A program made the translations under genes and the position numbers. Below, one piece after another: positions 9,416 through 17,509 of a stretch of DNA of 51,285 nt. This DNA is from Melioribacteraceae bacterium (GTDB lineage: Bacteria > Bacteroidota > Ignavibacteria > Ignavibacteriales > Melioribacteraceae): contig JAIOZI010000033.1 in the NCBI GenBank assembly GCA_021740785.1, positions 1 to 51,285 of the forward strand. The letters run 5' to 3'. Below the pieces are notes generated by a model. It saw only the letters and a program-made list of their open reading frames with translations, searched no databases and had not been told where the DNA came from. The first letter of the stretch is position 1, and every line of letters starts with the position of its first letter.

Positions 9416-10729
9416 TTACTTCGCCTCTGAATAATTTGGGACAGACCCTTTCATCCCGTAATAAGCAATGTATAAATAACATAAAAACGGGAGAATGAAG
9501 GCTTGTTGAATTCCAATACTGTCAGCCAATACTCCTTGTGCAACCGGGATTAACGCTCCGCCAACAATAGCCATTATCAATATACCCGAACCTTGACCTG
9601 TATGATCGCCCAATCCATAAACTCCCAAAGTAAATATTGTAGGGAACATAATTGAATTGAATAGCCCGATTAGCAGAACCGACCACATTGCAATATCACC
9701 TGATGTTAACATTGTTGTTAGAACAAGTATTGCGGCTGCAATTGCGTTGAATGCCAAAACGTGACCCGATTTCAATTTTCGCAGAACTGCTGAACCGATA
9801 AACCTTCCGACCATTGCGCCGCCCCAATAAAACGAAACGAATTTCCCGGCTTCGGCTTCGGTGAAGTTTGCGATGTAACTTTCACTCAGATAATTAACAA
9901 GAAAACTGCCGATCGCTACTTCAGCTCCCACGTAAACGAAAATTCCAACTGCGCCCAAGACTAGATGTTTGTATTTCCATGCGGAATCATATACTTTATC
10001 AAAATTTTCACTGCCCGTTTCTTCCTGTATATCCGCCGCTTTTAACTGTGGTAATTTTAGAAAGGCAAAAATTGCTGATAAAAGAATTAATGCCGCCGCT
10101 AATCCAAGATATGGTGTTTGAACCGCTGCAGCTTCCGCTAATTGATAAGCTGTTAATGCCGTCTTATCTAACAATGCTATCTCTTCCGATGTTTTTACAG
10201 CAACGGATAGTATTAAAAGTGATCCTAAATAAGGAGCAATTGTAGTTCCTAAAGAATTGAATGCCTGTGTGAGATTTAACCGGCTTGAAGCTGTACTCGG
10301 TTTTCCTAAAATTGCAACGTATGGATTAGCCGCAACCTGCAGCAAGGTAATTCCCGCAGCTAATACAAAAAAAGCTGTTAGGAATAAAGGATACCATCTA
10401 ACGGTAGCAGCAGGATAAAACAGCAAACAACCGATACCTGCAACGAGTAAACCAACAACAATTCCTTTTTTGTAACCTAACTTTTCAACAATCCATCCCG
10501 AAGGAATTGATACGACGAAATATGCTATAAAAAACACAAACTGGATCAGCATTGCTTCCGTATAATTCAATGCAAATACAGCTTTAAGATGCGGAATTAA
10601 AATATCATTTAACGCGGTTAAAAATCCCCACATAAAAAATAATGATGTTAATACAGTTAACGCAGGAGTAAAATTTCTTTTAGGTCCCGCAGAAACAGCA
10701 TTAGAACTTACCGAAGGTGCTGTTGCCAT
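9416..10729 (-). CDS. FucP/GluP-type MFS hexose transporter (glucose/galactose family)
   Basis: A 437-aa inner-membrane protein with about 12 hydrophobic segments. It matches the sugar:H+ symporter branch that includes FucP and the Brucella GluP glucose/galactose permease: [18 protein letters not shown] in TM1, [10 protein letters not shown] and [18 protein letters not shown] in the middle. The N-terminal 17 residues are an Ala/Ser-rich extension. GGGAG precedes the ATG by about 7 nt. The adjacent glucokinase supports uptake of glucose from the periplasm. Substrate preference among hexoses is inferred. Confidence 0.9.
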   Translation of the reverse strand: MATAPSVSSNAVSAGPKRNFTPALTVLTSLFFMWGFLTALNDILIPHLKAVFALNYTEAMLIQFVFFIAYFVVSIPSGWIVEKLGYKKGIVVGLLVAGIGCLLFYPAATVRWYPLFLTAFFVLAAGITLLQVAANPYVAILGKPSTASSRLNLTQAFNSLGTTIAPYLGSLLILSVAVKTSEEIALLDKTALTAYQLAEAAAVQTPYLGLAAALILLSAIFAFLKLPQLKAADIQEETGSENFDKVYDSAWKYKHLVLGAVGIFVYVGAEVAIGSFLVNYLSESYIANFTEAEAGKFVSFYWGGAMVGRFIGSAVLRKLKSGHVLAFNAIAAAILVLTTMLTSGDIAMWSVLLIGLFNSIMFPTIFTLGVYGLGDHTGQGSGILIMAIVGGALIPVAQGVLADSIGIQQAFILPFLCYLYIAYYGMKGSVPNYSEAK

Positions 10730-10785
10730 ATCAATCTCCCAAAACTCGAATGGATAATTTTTTTAAAAATGATATATAAACTAAA

Positions 10786-10856
10786 GGGTCGTTTCGAAAA
10801 TTCGCAAATAGTTTTTATAAATATCTACGTGAACACTTTACTTTTGGAAACGACCC
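10786..10856. repeat. 71-bp element with 10-bp inverted ends, 3' of the GH3 gene
   Basis: GGGTCGTTTC (10786-10795) and GAAACGACCC (10847-10856) are perfect inverted repeats around a 51-nt AT-rich centre. The element lies 8 nt beyond the GH3 stop, between GH3 and the MFS gene. It could be a MITE-like relic, a transcript 3'-end stem, or both. There is no T-tract on the minus strand that would make it a classic terminator. Confidence 0.5.
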
Positions 10857-10864
10857 CATAAAAT

Positions 10865-13111
10865 CTATTTCAAATAAAATGCCGCTTGCAAATCAGCAAC
10901 TGCTGCAATAAATTCACCTGGTTCAACAATGCGTGTGTTCTCTCTACCGATGAATGAAAGATCATCAGAATTAAGTGTGAATGAAACTTCCTGTGATTCG
11001 CCGGGTGCAAGATTTATCTTTTCAAATGCTTTTAATTGTTTATTCGGACGAGTAACCGATCCGTATAAATCCGTTATATATAGTTCTACGGCTTCTTTCC
11101 CTTCACGATCACCAATATTTTTAACAGTAACAGAGACTGTGATTTCATCATCCACAGAAAAATTTTTACCGGATAATTTTAAATCACTGTATTCAAATTC
11201 TGTGTAACTGAGTCCATGCCCAAACGACCATTGCGGGTTAAATTCATTTACATCAAACACTTCCAGCGGCTTGTAGTCATATGTCATATACCCGTTCACA
11301 TTTCTTGGATAAGTAAACGGTAATTTGGCGCTTGGATTTACATCACCGAAAAGAATATCGGCTACGGCTCGTCCGCCTTCCATACCCGGCAGCATTGCAA
11401 CAACAATACCTTCGGCATGATCAACAATTTTATTAATTACTCTGGGTCTTCCTTCAACCATAACCAGAACAATAGGCTTACCGGCTTTTGCTAATTCTTG
11501 AGCTAACATCAATTGTGCATCCGGTAATGCTAGGTCAGAAATATTTCCGGGTGTTTCGCAATAGGTCGGTTCGCCCAAACAGAGAACGACTGCATCAACT
11601 TTCTCAGCCATTTTAACGGCTTCTGCCGAATTTATATCTTCTTCGAATGAGCTCCCTTCTCTAAAGATAACATTATTTTCACCAATTTTTTCTTGTACGG
11701 CTTCTAAAATTGTATGTTTTTCTTTAGGATATAATTCTTCATTATTGCCCTGCCATGTAATTGTCCACCCGCCGTTCATCACCGAAAGTAAATTTGCAGT
11801 CGGACCGGCAACCAAAACTTTACTTGTTTTACTCAACGGCAAAATGTTGTTTTCGTTTTTTACTAATGTAATAGATTCACGTGCAGCATTCAGATTAGCT
11901 TCAGTAAATTCTTCGGATGCGAAACCATCAGATAATTCAGTATATGGATACGGATTTTCAAATAATCCCAGCATATATTTTACGAGCAAGATTCTTCTAA
12001 CAGCATCGTCAATTCTGCTTTCGGGAACCTCGCCATCCTTAACTAATTTCACTAAAATTTCATAAAATGAATAATCATAAGGAACCATGCTCATATCTAA
12101 GCCCGCCATTACAGCCATTTTTACAGCTTCTTCCGGTGATTCCGCAACTCTGTCCCGCGTATGCAATCGAATAATATCTTCCCAATCGGATACTATGAAT
12201 CCTTTCAGATTTAATTCACCTTTTAGGATCTCAGTAAGAATATGATAATCAGAATGAGCCGGAATACCGTTTACTTCAGAAGAATTAACCATAGCGGTAA
12301 ATGCACCGGTTTTAACTGCTTCTGCAAACGGGGGCAGAAAAATATCGCGAATAAACCGTTCCGGTATCCAAGCCGGAGTTCTATCTTTTCCATTTTTAGG
12401 AACACTGTAACCCATGTAATGTTTTATACATGTCGCTACTTTTGTCTTATCACTTATATCTTTTCCTTGCTGACCTTCAACATAAGCTTTTCCCATTTCG
12501 GTAGTTAAATGAACATCTTCACCGAAAGTCTCCCAAAATCTTGCCCACAAAGGTTCGCGACCCATTCCTAAAACCGGGTTGAAATTCCAGGGAATACCGG
12601 ATGCCCGGACCTCATACGCAGTGATGCTCCCGCCTTCTTTTACAATTTCTTTATTTCTTGAAGCCGCCAAATTTATTGCCTGTGGAAACAGTGTAGCCCC
12701 GAGTGTATAGTTTGCACCGTGAATCGCATCAATTCCGTATAATACCGGAATTCCTAAACGGGTTTCTTTTGTTGCCGCATCCTGTATTGAAGTAATTATT
12801 TCTTGCCAATCATCAAGAGTATTTGCCGCCCCGCCTGTATTGATTATCGATCCAACCTTATAATCGACTATTGCTTCCTTCAATTTATCAGCATCAATAA
12901 CTAGGGAAGATGCTTCACCTTCCCTGCTGCTTATAACCTCTAATGTTATCTGCGTCATCTGACCAACTTTCTCTTCAATGGTCATCTTTGATAATATTGC
13001 ATCTATTCTTTTATCTATCTTCTCATCGGAAATCTGTTCATCCGTTTTCACAGCAAATCCTAAATACATTATCGAAATCATTATTATGGTAATATAGTAT
13101 ACTCTTTTCAT
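10865..13111 (-). CDS. GH3 beta-glucosidase
   Basis: Exported 748-aa enzyme that removes terminal glucose from beta-glucan oligosaccharides. I start it at the ATG at 13111, not the longer frame from 13174, because M-K-R-V-Y-Y begins a clear signal peptide and AGAGGA lies just upstream. Domains: GH3 N-terminal barrel (about 25-380) with the nucleophile D309 in G-F-I-V-S-D-W, the K-H-Y-x-G and H-G-A-N motifs; GH3 C-terminal sandwich (about 410-620); fibronectin-III-like domain at the end. It has no sorting domain, so the periplasm is likely. It heads the distal block and has its own promoter and a dyad upstream. Confidence 0.92.
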   Translation of the reverse strand: MKRVYYITIIMISIMYLGFAVKTDEQISDEKIDKRIDAILSKMTIEEKVGQMTQITLEVISSREGEASSLVIDADKLKEAIVDYKVGSIINTGGAANTLDDWQEIITSIQDAATKETRLGIPVLYGIDAIHGANYTLGATLFPQAINLAASRNKEIVKEGGSITAYEVRASGIPWNFNPVLGMGREPLWARFWETFGEDVHLTTEMGKAYVEGQQGKDISDKTKVATCIKHYMGYSVPKNGKDRTPAWIPERFIRDIFLPPFAEAVKTGAFTAMVNSSEVNGIPAHSDYHILTEILKGELNLKGFIVSDWEDIIRLHTRDRVAESPEEAVKMAVMAGLDMSMVPYDYSFYEILVKLVKDGEVPESRIDDAVRRILLVKYMLGLFENPYPYTELSDGFASEEFTEANLNAARESITLVKNENNILPLSKTSKVLVAGPTANLLSVMNGGWTITWQGNNEELYPKEKHTILEAVQEKIGENNVIFREGSSFEEDINSAEAVKMAEKVDAVVLCLGEPTYCETPGNISDLALPDAQLMLAQELAKAGKPIVLVMVEGRPRVINKIVDHAEGIVVAMLPGMEGGRAVADILFGDVNPSAKLPFTYPRNVNGYMTYDYKPLEVFDVNEFNPQWSFGHGLSYTEFEYSDLKLSGKNFSVDDEITVSVTVKNIGDREGKEAVELYITDLYGSVTRPNKQLKAFEKINLAPGESQEVSFTLNSDDLSFIGRENTRIVEPGEFIAAVADLQAAFYLK

Positions 13112-13149
13112 TATTTCCTCTGGTTTAATTAGCCCATTAACAGTTTTGA

Positions 13150-13177
13150 TTAATGCTTGCAAGCTGCAGCGCATTAA
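13150..13177 (-). promoter_or_regulatory. Candidate operator dyad upstream of GH3
   Basis: TTAATGC (13150-13156) and GCATTAA (13171-13177) form a perfect 7-bp dyad. Between them lie two nested palindromes, TTGCAA and GCTGCAGC. The dyad sits between the predicted -10 (13184-13189) and the GH3 ATG (13111), where a repressor or a 5'-leader stem could act. No regulator gene is nearby to pair it with. Confidence 0.35.
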
Positions 13178-13183
13178 AGGAAA

Positions 13184-13212
13184 TCTATAATATCTTTTAC
13201 TTGATTTAACAA
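13184..13212 (-). promoter_or_regulatory. Candidate sigma70-type promoter of GH3
   Basis: Read on the minus strand: TTGTTA (13212-13207), 17 nt, TATAGA (13189-13184). The spacing is ideal and each hexamer matches 4-5 of 6 consensus bases. It falls just downstream of the terminator that ends the preceding operon. Confidence 0.4.
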
Positions 13213-13224
13213 ATATCTTAATAA

Positions 13225-13263
13225 TAAAAAGTGAGCCAGGAAGAGCACCAATACCTGACTCAC
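13225..13263 (-). terminator. Intrinsic terminator of the receptor operon
   Basis: On the minus strand, GTGAGTCAGG (13263-13254) pairs with CCTGGCTCAC (13240-13231) with one G-U pair, followed directly by TTTTTATTATT. It closes the operon that ends with the PorV/PorQ-like gene and the short coupled ORF. Confidence 0.75.
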
Positions 13264-13270
13264 AAAGACG

Positions 13271-13333
13271 TTACCAGCCGCCCAATGGAGGTTTACGAAA
13301 AAAATTATCAGAAGGACGACGATGGAAATTCAT
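13271..13333 (-). CDS. Possible 20-residue peptide coupled to the PorV/PorQ-like gene
   Basis: A very short frame that starts inside the stop of the upstream gene (TGATG: stop TGA 13335-13333, ATG 13333-13331) and ends with TAA at 13273-13271, 8 nt before the terminator stem. Predicted product: M-N-F-H-R-R-P-S-D-N-F-F-R-K-P-P-L-G-G-W, basic and ending in an L-G-G-W. The tight coupling and the position between stop and terminator favour translation. The short length means it could be chance. I know of no matching family and propose no function. Confidence 0.3.
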   Translation of the reverse strand: MNFHRRPSDNFFRKPPLGGW

Positions 13334-14346
13334 CAGAAATTAATTCCGACTGAAAATTTATGAATTTCCGTCAAGCGCCCGAAAGAACCATAAGCATAAT
13401 CAACTTTAAAGTTGATGTTACCCATTAAGTACTGCCTGAATCCCGCACCGAACGTATAGGATTCTTCCGATGCATCAAGGAATAATGATTTATATCCGCC
13501 TCGTACGGAGAACATTCCTTTAAAGGTATATTCACCTCCGACATTAATTGATTCATAATTATCATTCGGATGCGATGCGTCTAGAGCAAAAATCAAATCA
13601 TGTGAGTCGCTGATTAACGGGTGATATGCAACGCCGACTTTAAATCCCAGCGGCAAATCCCACGCTTCAGTTGATAGGTTTGCAGGAATTCTTCCGTTGT
13701 TCCCGGTAGTTGATTCATCAGGATCATACAAAACCGTAGAGCTTGTGCCCTGCAATTGCATTTTTGATCCGAAGTTTGTTATCGACATACCGAGTGTTAT
13801 CCCTTTGAACGGAGTATTGTAAAGAATACCCATATCTATTGCCATTGCATAATCCGACATTTTCCAAATGCCCTGATATACTACTTTTGGATTAAAACCG
13901 ATTGTGAAATCTTCGGTTATGCTGTAAGCCCACGCAACACTCACAGCGATATCCTGCACTGTAAATACTTCTCCAGTTCCCATGGGTTCATCTATTGTTG
14001 TTACCTTCATGTCTCCGATATCCGAAGATGTAAAGCTGAATCCGATTGTACCGTATGAACCGAGATGAAGATTAGCGCCGACAAAATTATAACCTATATC
14101 GGCAATCCATTGAGTATGATCGAACATTATTCCGTTATCTTTCAACCTGTTAATTCCTGCAACGTTATAATACATCGCCGATTGATCATCCGCTACGGCA
14201 ACAAATGCACTTCCCATACCGGCTGCACGCGCACCTTGACTAATATTAAGGAACGAAGCAGCTGTAGTACCTCTTTTGGAAACCTGTCCAAATACGATAC
14301 CGGATATAAAAAGTAACAAAACAATTTTAAAAACTACTTTTTTCAT
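13333..14346 (-). CDS. PorV/PorQ-family outer-membrane beta-barrel protein
   Basis: A 337-aa protein with signal peptide (1-20), then the family's conserved start: F-L-N-I-S-Q-G-A-R-A-A-G-M-G-S-A-F-V-A-V, A-D-D-Q-S-A-M-Y-Y-N-V-A-G-I. The rest alternates strands and ends in an aromatic (V-G-I-N-F), as in outer-membrane barrels. PorV shuttles T9SS cargo to the attachment complex. Ignavibacteria carry many paralogues of unknown task, often next to a TonB-dependent receptor and a T9SS protein, as here. GGTGAAG precedes the ATG. It is the last full gene of the block. A dedicated transport or cargo-handling role is inferred from position. Confidence 0.8.
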   Translation of the reverse strand: MKKVVFKIVLLLFISGIVFGQVSKRGTTAASFLNISQGARAAGMGSAFVAVADDQSAMYYNVAGINRLKDNGIMFDHTQWIADIGYNFVGANLHLGSYGTIGFSFTSSDIGDMKVTTIDEPMGTGEVFTVQDIAVSVAWAYSITEDFTIGFNPKVVYQGIWKMSDYAMAIDMGILYNTPFKGITLGMSITNFGSKMQLQGTSSTVLYDPDESTTGNNGRIPANLSTEAWDLPLGFKVGVAYHPLISDSHDLIFALDASHPNDNYESINVGGEYTFKGMFSVRGGYKSLFLDASEESYTFGAGFRQYLMGNINFKVDYAYGSFGRLTEIHKFSVGINF

Positions 14347-14360
14347 ATCTTCACCGTTCC

Positions 14361-17300
14361 TTATTTAATTATTGCAAATTTGCCAATGTGCTCACCAATT
14401 CCCGGAGCATCAATGTGATAAATATATAAACCGTAAGCTACATCCATTCCATCTTCGGTTACCAAATTCCATGAAACCGTTCCATTTGTAGGTCCGTATT
14501 CTTTATACAGGGTCTTCACCAGCGCACCGGAGATTGTATAAATTCTTACCGTACATTCAGCAGGCAGGTTAATAAAGTCGATTCTTCTTTCACCTCGACC
14601 GGTTTGGTTCAAGTTTCTGCTTTCCCATCTGGCAGTTGAGATATAAGGATTGGGAACAACCGACACTTCAGCAAAAGCATCTTTTGCTTTGGCTGCATCT
14701 ACGCTAGCAGCTTTTGTGCTGAATTGGAAATAGTCACTTGTGAAAAACGGTTTGCTTGTTTTAATTTGATAAACATCACCAGGCTCCGGAGGAATAGGCA
14801 ATCTGCCGGGTTCGCTAGGAGCATTATAAGTTATTCTCCAGGTAAATCTCCAGTTTGATGCAACACCATTTAAATACTCCATAACAACTATATCATCACC
14901 ATAACTGAAAGTTCCGTCACTCAATTTATCATCGACATAAAAATCCGTATATCTTCCCTCCGATTTATTGTATACTTTGAATTTCACTTCAATGTTATTT
15001 CCGAAAGAAGTATCAACAATATCATCATAAAACTGAATTTCATAATCAGCGGGCCATTTAACATTTCTATTAGTCGGATTCGTATTATTTGGGAACACAG
15101 TCATAACAACATTACTTTCACCGATAAGCCAGCCTGTGAGAGAATCAACCGTTGCTCCTAAAGTATCATTGACGATTGACAGCGTCATCCCGTCAAATGG
15201 TGTGCTGAAATTATTTGCTCCAAATTCTGATGAAGGAATACTTGTAATTATGGTATCGATTGCACCTTTATAAGTTCTCACAACATTTGCACTGCTTGTT
15301 TCATAGGTTGGAACATCTCCTGTGCTTTCAAACTCCACTTTGTAGGAAGCATCTTCCAGAATCTCAGCGGTGTTTAAAACTAAGAGTTTTATATCACCTG
15401 TACCTGAACCTTCGGCTACATCTTTTATATTTCCCAAAATTTCTGGAGGTTGATATCCTGCAGCCGGAACGTTCGGCATAACAACTGCACAGTTAATATC
15501 AACGAATTGAAGATTCCCTGCAAAATCAACTGTAATATTCTTCGTACATTCAGAAGGAGTTAATCCTGCAGTACCTTTATTTGGATCGCCTTGGTCATAC
15601 GATACGACTGCGTAATAATATGTTTCACCATTAACAACATCTTCGTCTACATAAGAATGCTGAAGCCCGGTTTCCGAACCGCGCCAAAAACTTGCACCCT
15701 GAATTCCAACAGGATCCGGTCCTTCGATTCCATTAACTAAATCGAATTGCGCAATCGGTCTCCAATATTTGGCATTTCCTTTCGAATCGGTTACGATCTT
15801 AATATCATTGAATTCCGGTTCCTTGCTTCTATAAATCATATAGCCTTCAAAATCTTTTTTATACCCTTGCGTCGGGTCATCATTTTCATACCCGAGGAAA
15901 GGATCACGAGATTCTTCGGCAATATCATCCCAATACAAAAATACTTTCTTATCCCCCGGTACGGCGGTAACAGTAGGTTTCAAAGGAGGTTTTGAGAAAT
16001 TATAGTTAGCGTTATAAATCTGCTGAACTGTCTCTTTGTTGAAAACCAGGTCTTCGAAATTATCTCCAAAAACAAGAGCCATTGAAAATCTTTCTCTTCT
16101 TCCGGCTTCCAATTCGAAAGGGCCGGATGCGAAAGTCATACTAATATTTGCTCTCTGCAGAGATGTATCGAAATTAGCATAATTCATTCTAGTCCACATC
16201 GATTCATCATCTTTCGGCCAGCCGCCGCCTGTTCCACCGTCACCTAACCTGTAGATAGACAAACTTGTCAAACCTATCATATCCGATTCGTCTATATCAG
16301 TTTTATCAAAGTTCGGTTCGCCAAAATCCGGTACTCCGTTTCCTTCAGTTCCATCGAGATCAGGACCCGTATACTGTCTATCGAAAGGTCCAATTCCGTC
16401 TGTTCCCGTATCACTATTCAATGGTTCGTTTTCATCTGCATCCCACTCACCATTACCGTTTAAGTCAGAAAAAGGAATCCAATCACCGTCATCATCAATA
16501 CCGTTATCTCTGGATTCATCAACAAGACCATCTTCATCATCATCTATCCCGTTTAAGGCATTACCGGGGCTCTCCAGATATGCATAGCCGAAATACCCGG
16601 TTTGCCATGCACCGGGAACACCAACGCCATCTTCATCATAAGCATAAGTTAAGTCGAGAATTGTATCAAACGAAGCGCTGTCATCACCGCTGTCATCTGT
16701 ACCTCCAACACCGGTATCAGTATAAAACCCGAATAATGTTTTTGTGTAAGTGGCATCTGCTAGATTCACTATATCATAGTGCCAGAATATTATATCTTCA
16801 GCTAAAACATGAGACCATTGAAAACCACGAATTTCAATTCTGAGTCCGAGTCCGCCTCTTTCATGCATCGATTCGATGGGGTAATAACTGTATGGAATTC
16901 TCGTCCATTCTTTATCTTTCGAATCGTCCATTACGAAGAATGTTTCGAAATCGGAATTCTGTACACCTTTACCAAAATATCCATACCATAAACCATCCCA
17001 GGTAGTATCCGCGGGATCAATATCCGGAAGGACGTCAGGCCATTCTGCCGGCCATGTACCGGGTTTTGTATTTATTGCCGGACTTGCAACGCCAGGATTT
17101 GAATAATTTGGCAGCGGTTCCATTCCCCAAATAGTTCCATCTCTCGGATCTTCATCCATCCATTCACGGTAAGATGTTTCAAGAGGATGCACAATTTGAT
17201 TATTACCCGGTGCTAAAATTTCGGCTGAAATTAAAGCTGCAACACCATCTAAATAACTATGCCCGGTACCTTTCGGCCATTCACCCGAAGGTTGAAACGG

Positions 17301-17486
17301 CCATTGTCCAACTTCACCGTTATTTTGAAACAGGGTTCTAACCTGGTTTCCGTCCATCACTCCTTCCCGCCTGTTTTTAAACGCGCCGAGTGAGTCGGAA
17401 CGGAATTCCTCTCGTTGGATTAAATCCTGCCCAATAATTGAGGTAAAGCACATAAAAAATATTATAATTACCCAATTTTTATTCAT
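14361..17486 (-). CDS. Large secreted protein with Ca-loop-like repeats and FlgD-like C-terminal domain
   Basis: I prefer the ATG at 17486 (1041 aa) over the upstream GTG because the GTG overlaps the GGAG that would serve as its ribosome site. Signal peptide M-N-K-N-W-V to about residue 20. No enzymatic domain is recognisable. Near the centre are Asp/Asn-rich loops like thrombospondin-3 or dockerin Ca sites (N-G-I-D-D-D-E-D-G-L-V-D-E, N-G-I-D-D-D-G-D-W, D-L-N-G-N-G-E-W-D-A-D). A fibronectin-like stretch (Y-Y-A-V-V-S-Y-D) follows. The C-terminus (V-V-P-N-P-Y, then T-V-R-I-Y-T-I-S-G, A-Y-G-L-Y-I-Y) resembles FlgD/T9SS-type domains. Set directly between a TonB-dependent receptor and a PorV-like protein, it may be the surface glycan-binding partner. 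This is inference. Confidence 0.7.
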   Translation of the reverse strand: MNKNWVIIIFFMCFTSIIGQDLIQREEFRSDSLGAFKNRREGVMDGNQVRTLFQNNGEVGQWPFQPSGEWPKGTGHSYLDGVAALISAEILAPGNNQIVHPLETSYREWMDEDPRDGTIWGMEPLPNYSNPGVASPAINTKPGTWPAEWPDVLPDIDPADTTWDGLWYGYFGKGVQNSDFETFFVMDDSKDKEWTRIPYSYYPIESMHERGGLGLRIEIRGFQWSHVLAEDIIFWHYDIVNLADATYTKTLFGFYTDTGVGGTDDSGDDSASFDTILDLTYAYDEDGVGVPGAWQTGYFGYAYLESPGNALNGIDDDEDGLVDESRDNGIDDDGDWIPFSDLNGNGEWDADENEPLNSDTGTDGIGPFDRQYTGPDLDGTEGNGVPDFGEPNFDKTDIDESDMIGLTSLSIYRLGDGGTGGGWPKDDESMWTRMNYANFDTSLQRANISMTFASGPFELEAGRRERFSMALVFGDNFEDLVFNKETVQQIYNANYNFSKPPLKPTVTAVPGDKKVFLYWDDIAEESRDPFLGYENDDPTQGYKKDFEGYMIYRSKEPEFNDIKIVTDSKGNAKYWRPIAQFDLVNGIEGPDPVGIQGASFWRGSETGLQHSYVDEDVVNGETYYYAVVSYDQGDPNKGTAGLTPSECTKNITVDFAGNLQFVDINCAVVMPNVPAAGYQPPEILGNIKDVAEGSGTGDIKLLVLNTAEILEDASYKVEFESTGDVPTYETSSANVVRTYKGAIDTIITSIPSSEFGANNFSTPFDGMTLSIVNDTLGATVDSLTGWLIGESNVVMTVFPNNTNPTNRNVKWPADYEIQFYDDIVDTSFGNNIEVKFKVYNKSEGRYTDFYVDDKLSDGTFSYGDDIVVMEYLNGVASNWRFTWRITYNAPSEPGRLPIPPEPGDVYQIKTSKPFFTSDYFQFSTKAASVDAAKAKDAFAEVSVVPNPYISTARWESRNLNQTGRGERRIDFINLPAECTVRIYTISGALVKTLYKEYGPTNGTVSWNLVTEDGMDVAYGLYIYHIDAPGIGEHIGKFAIIK

Positions 17487-17509
17487 TACAATCTCCACAA
17501 CTTTTCATT

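Noticed and set aside
13112-13174. Longer GH3 start at 13174
   Set aside because: The added 21 residues precede a clear signal peptide and overlap the dyad; the ATG at 13111 has AGAGGA in front.
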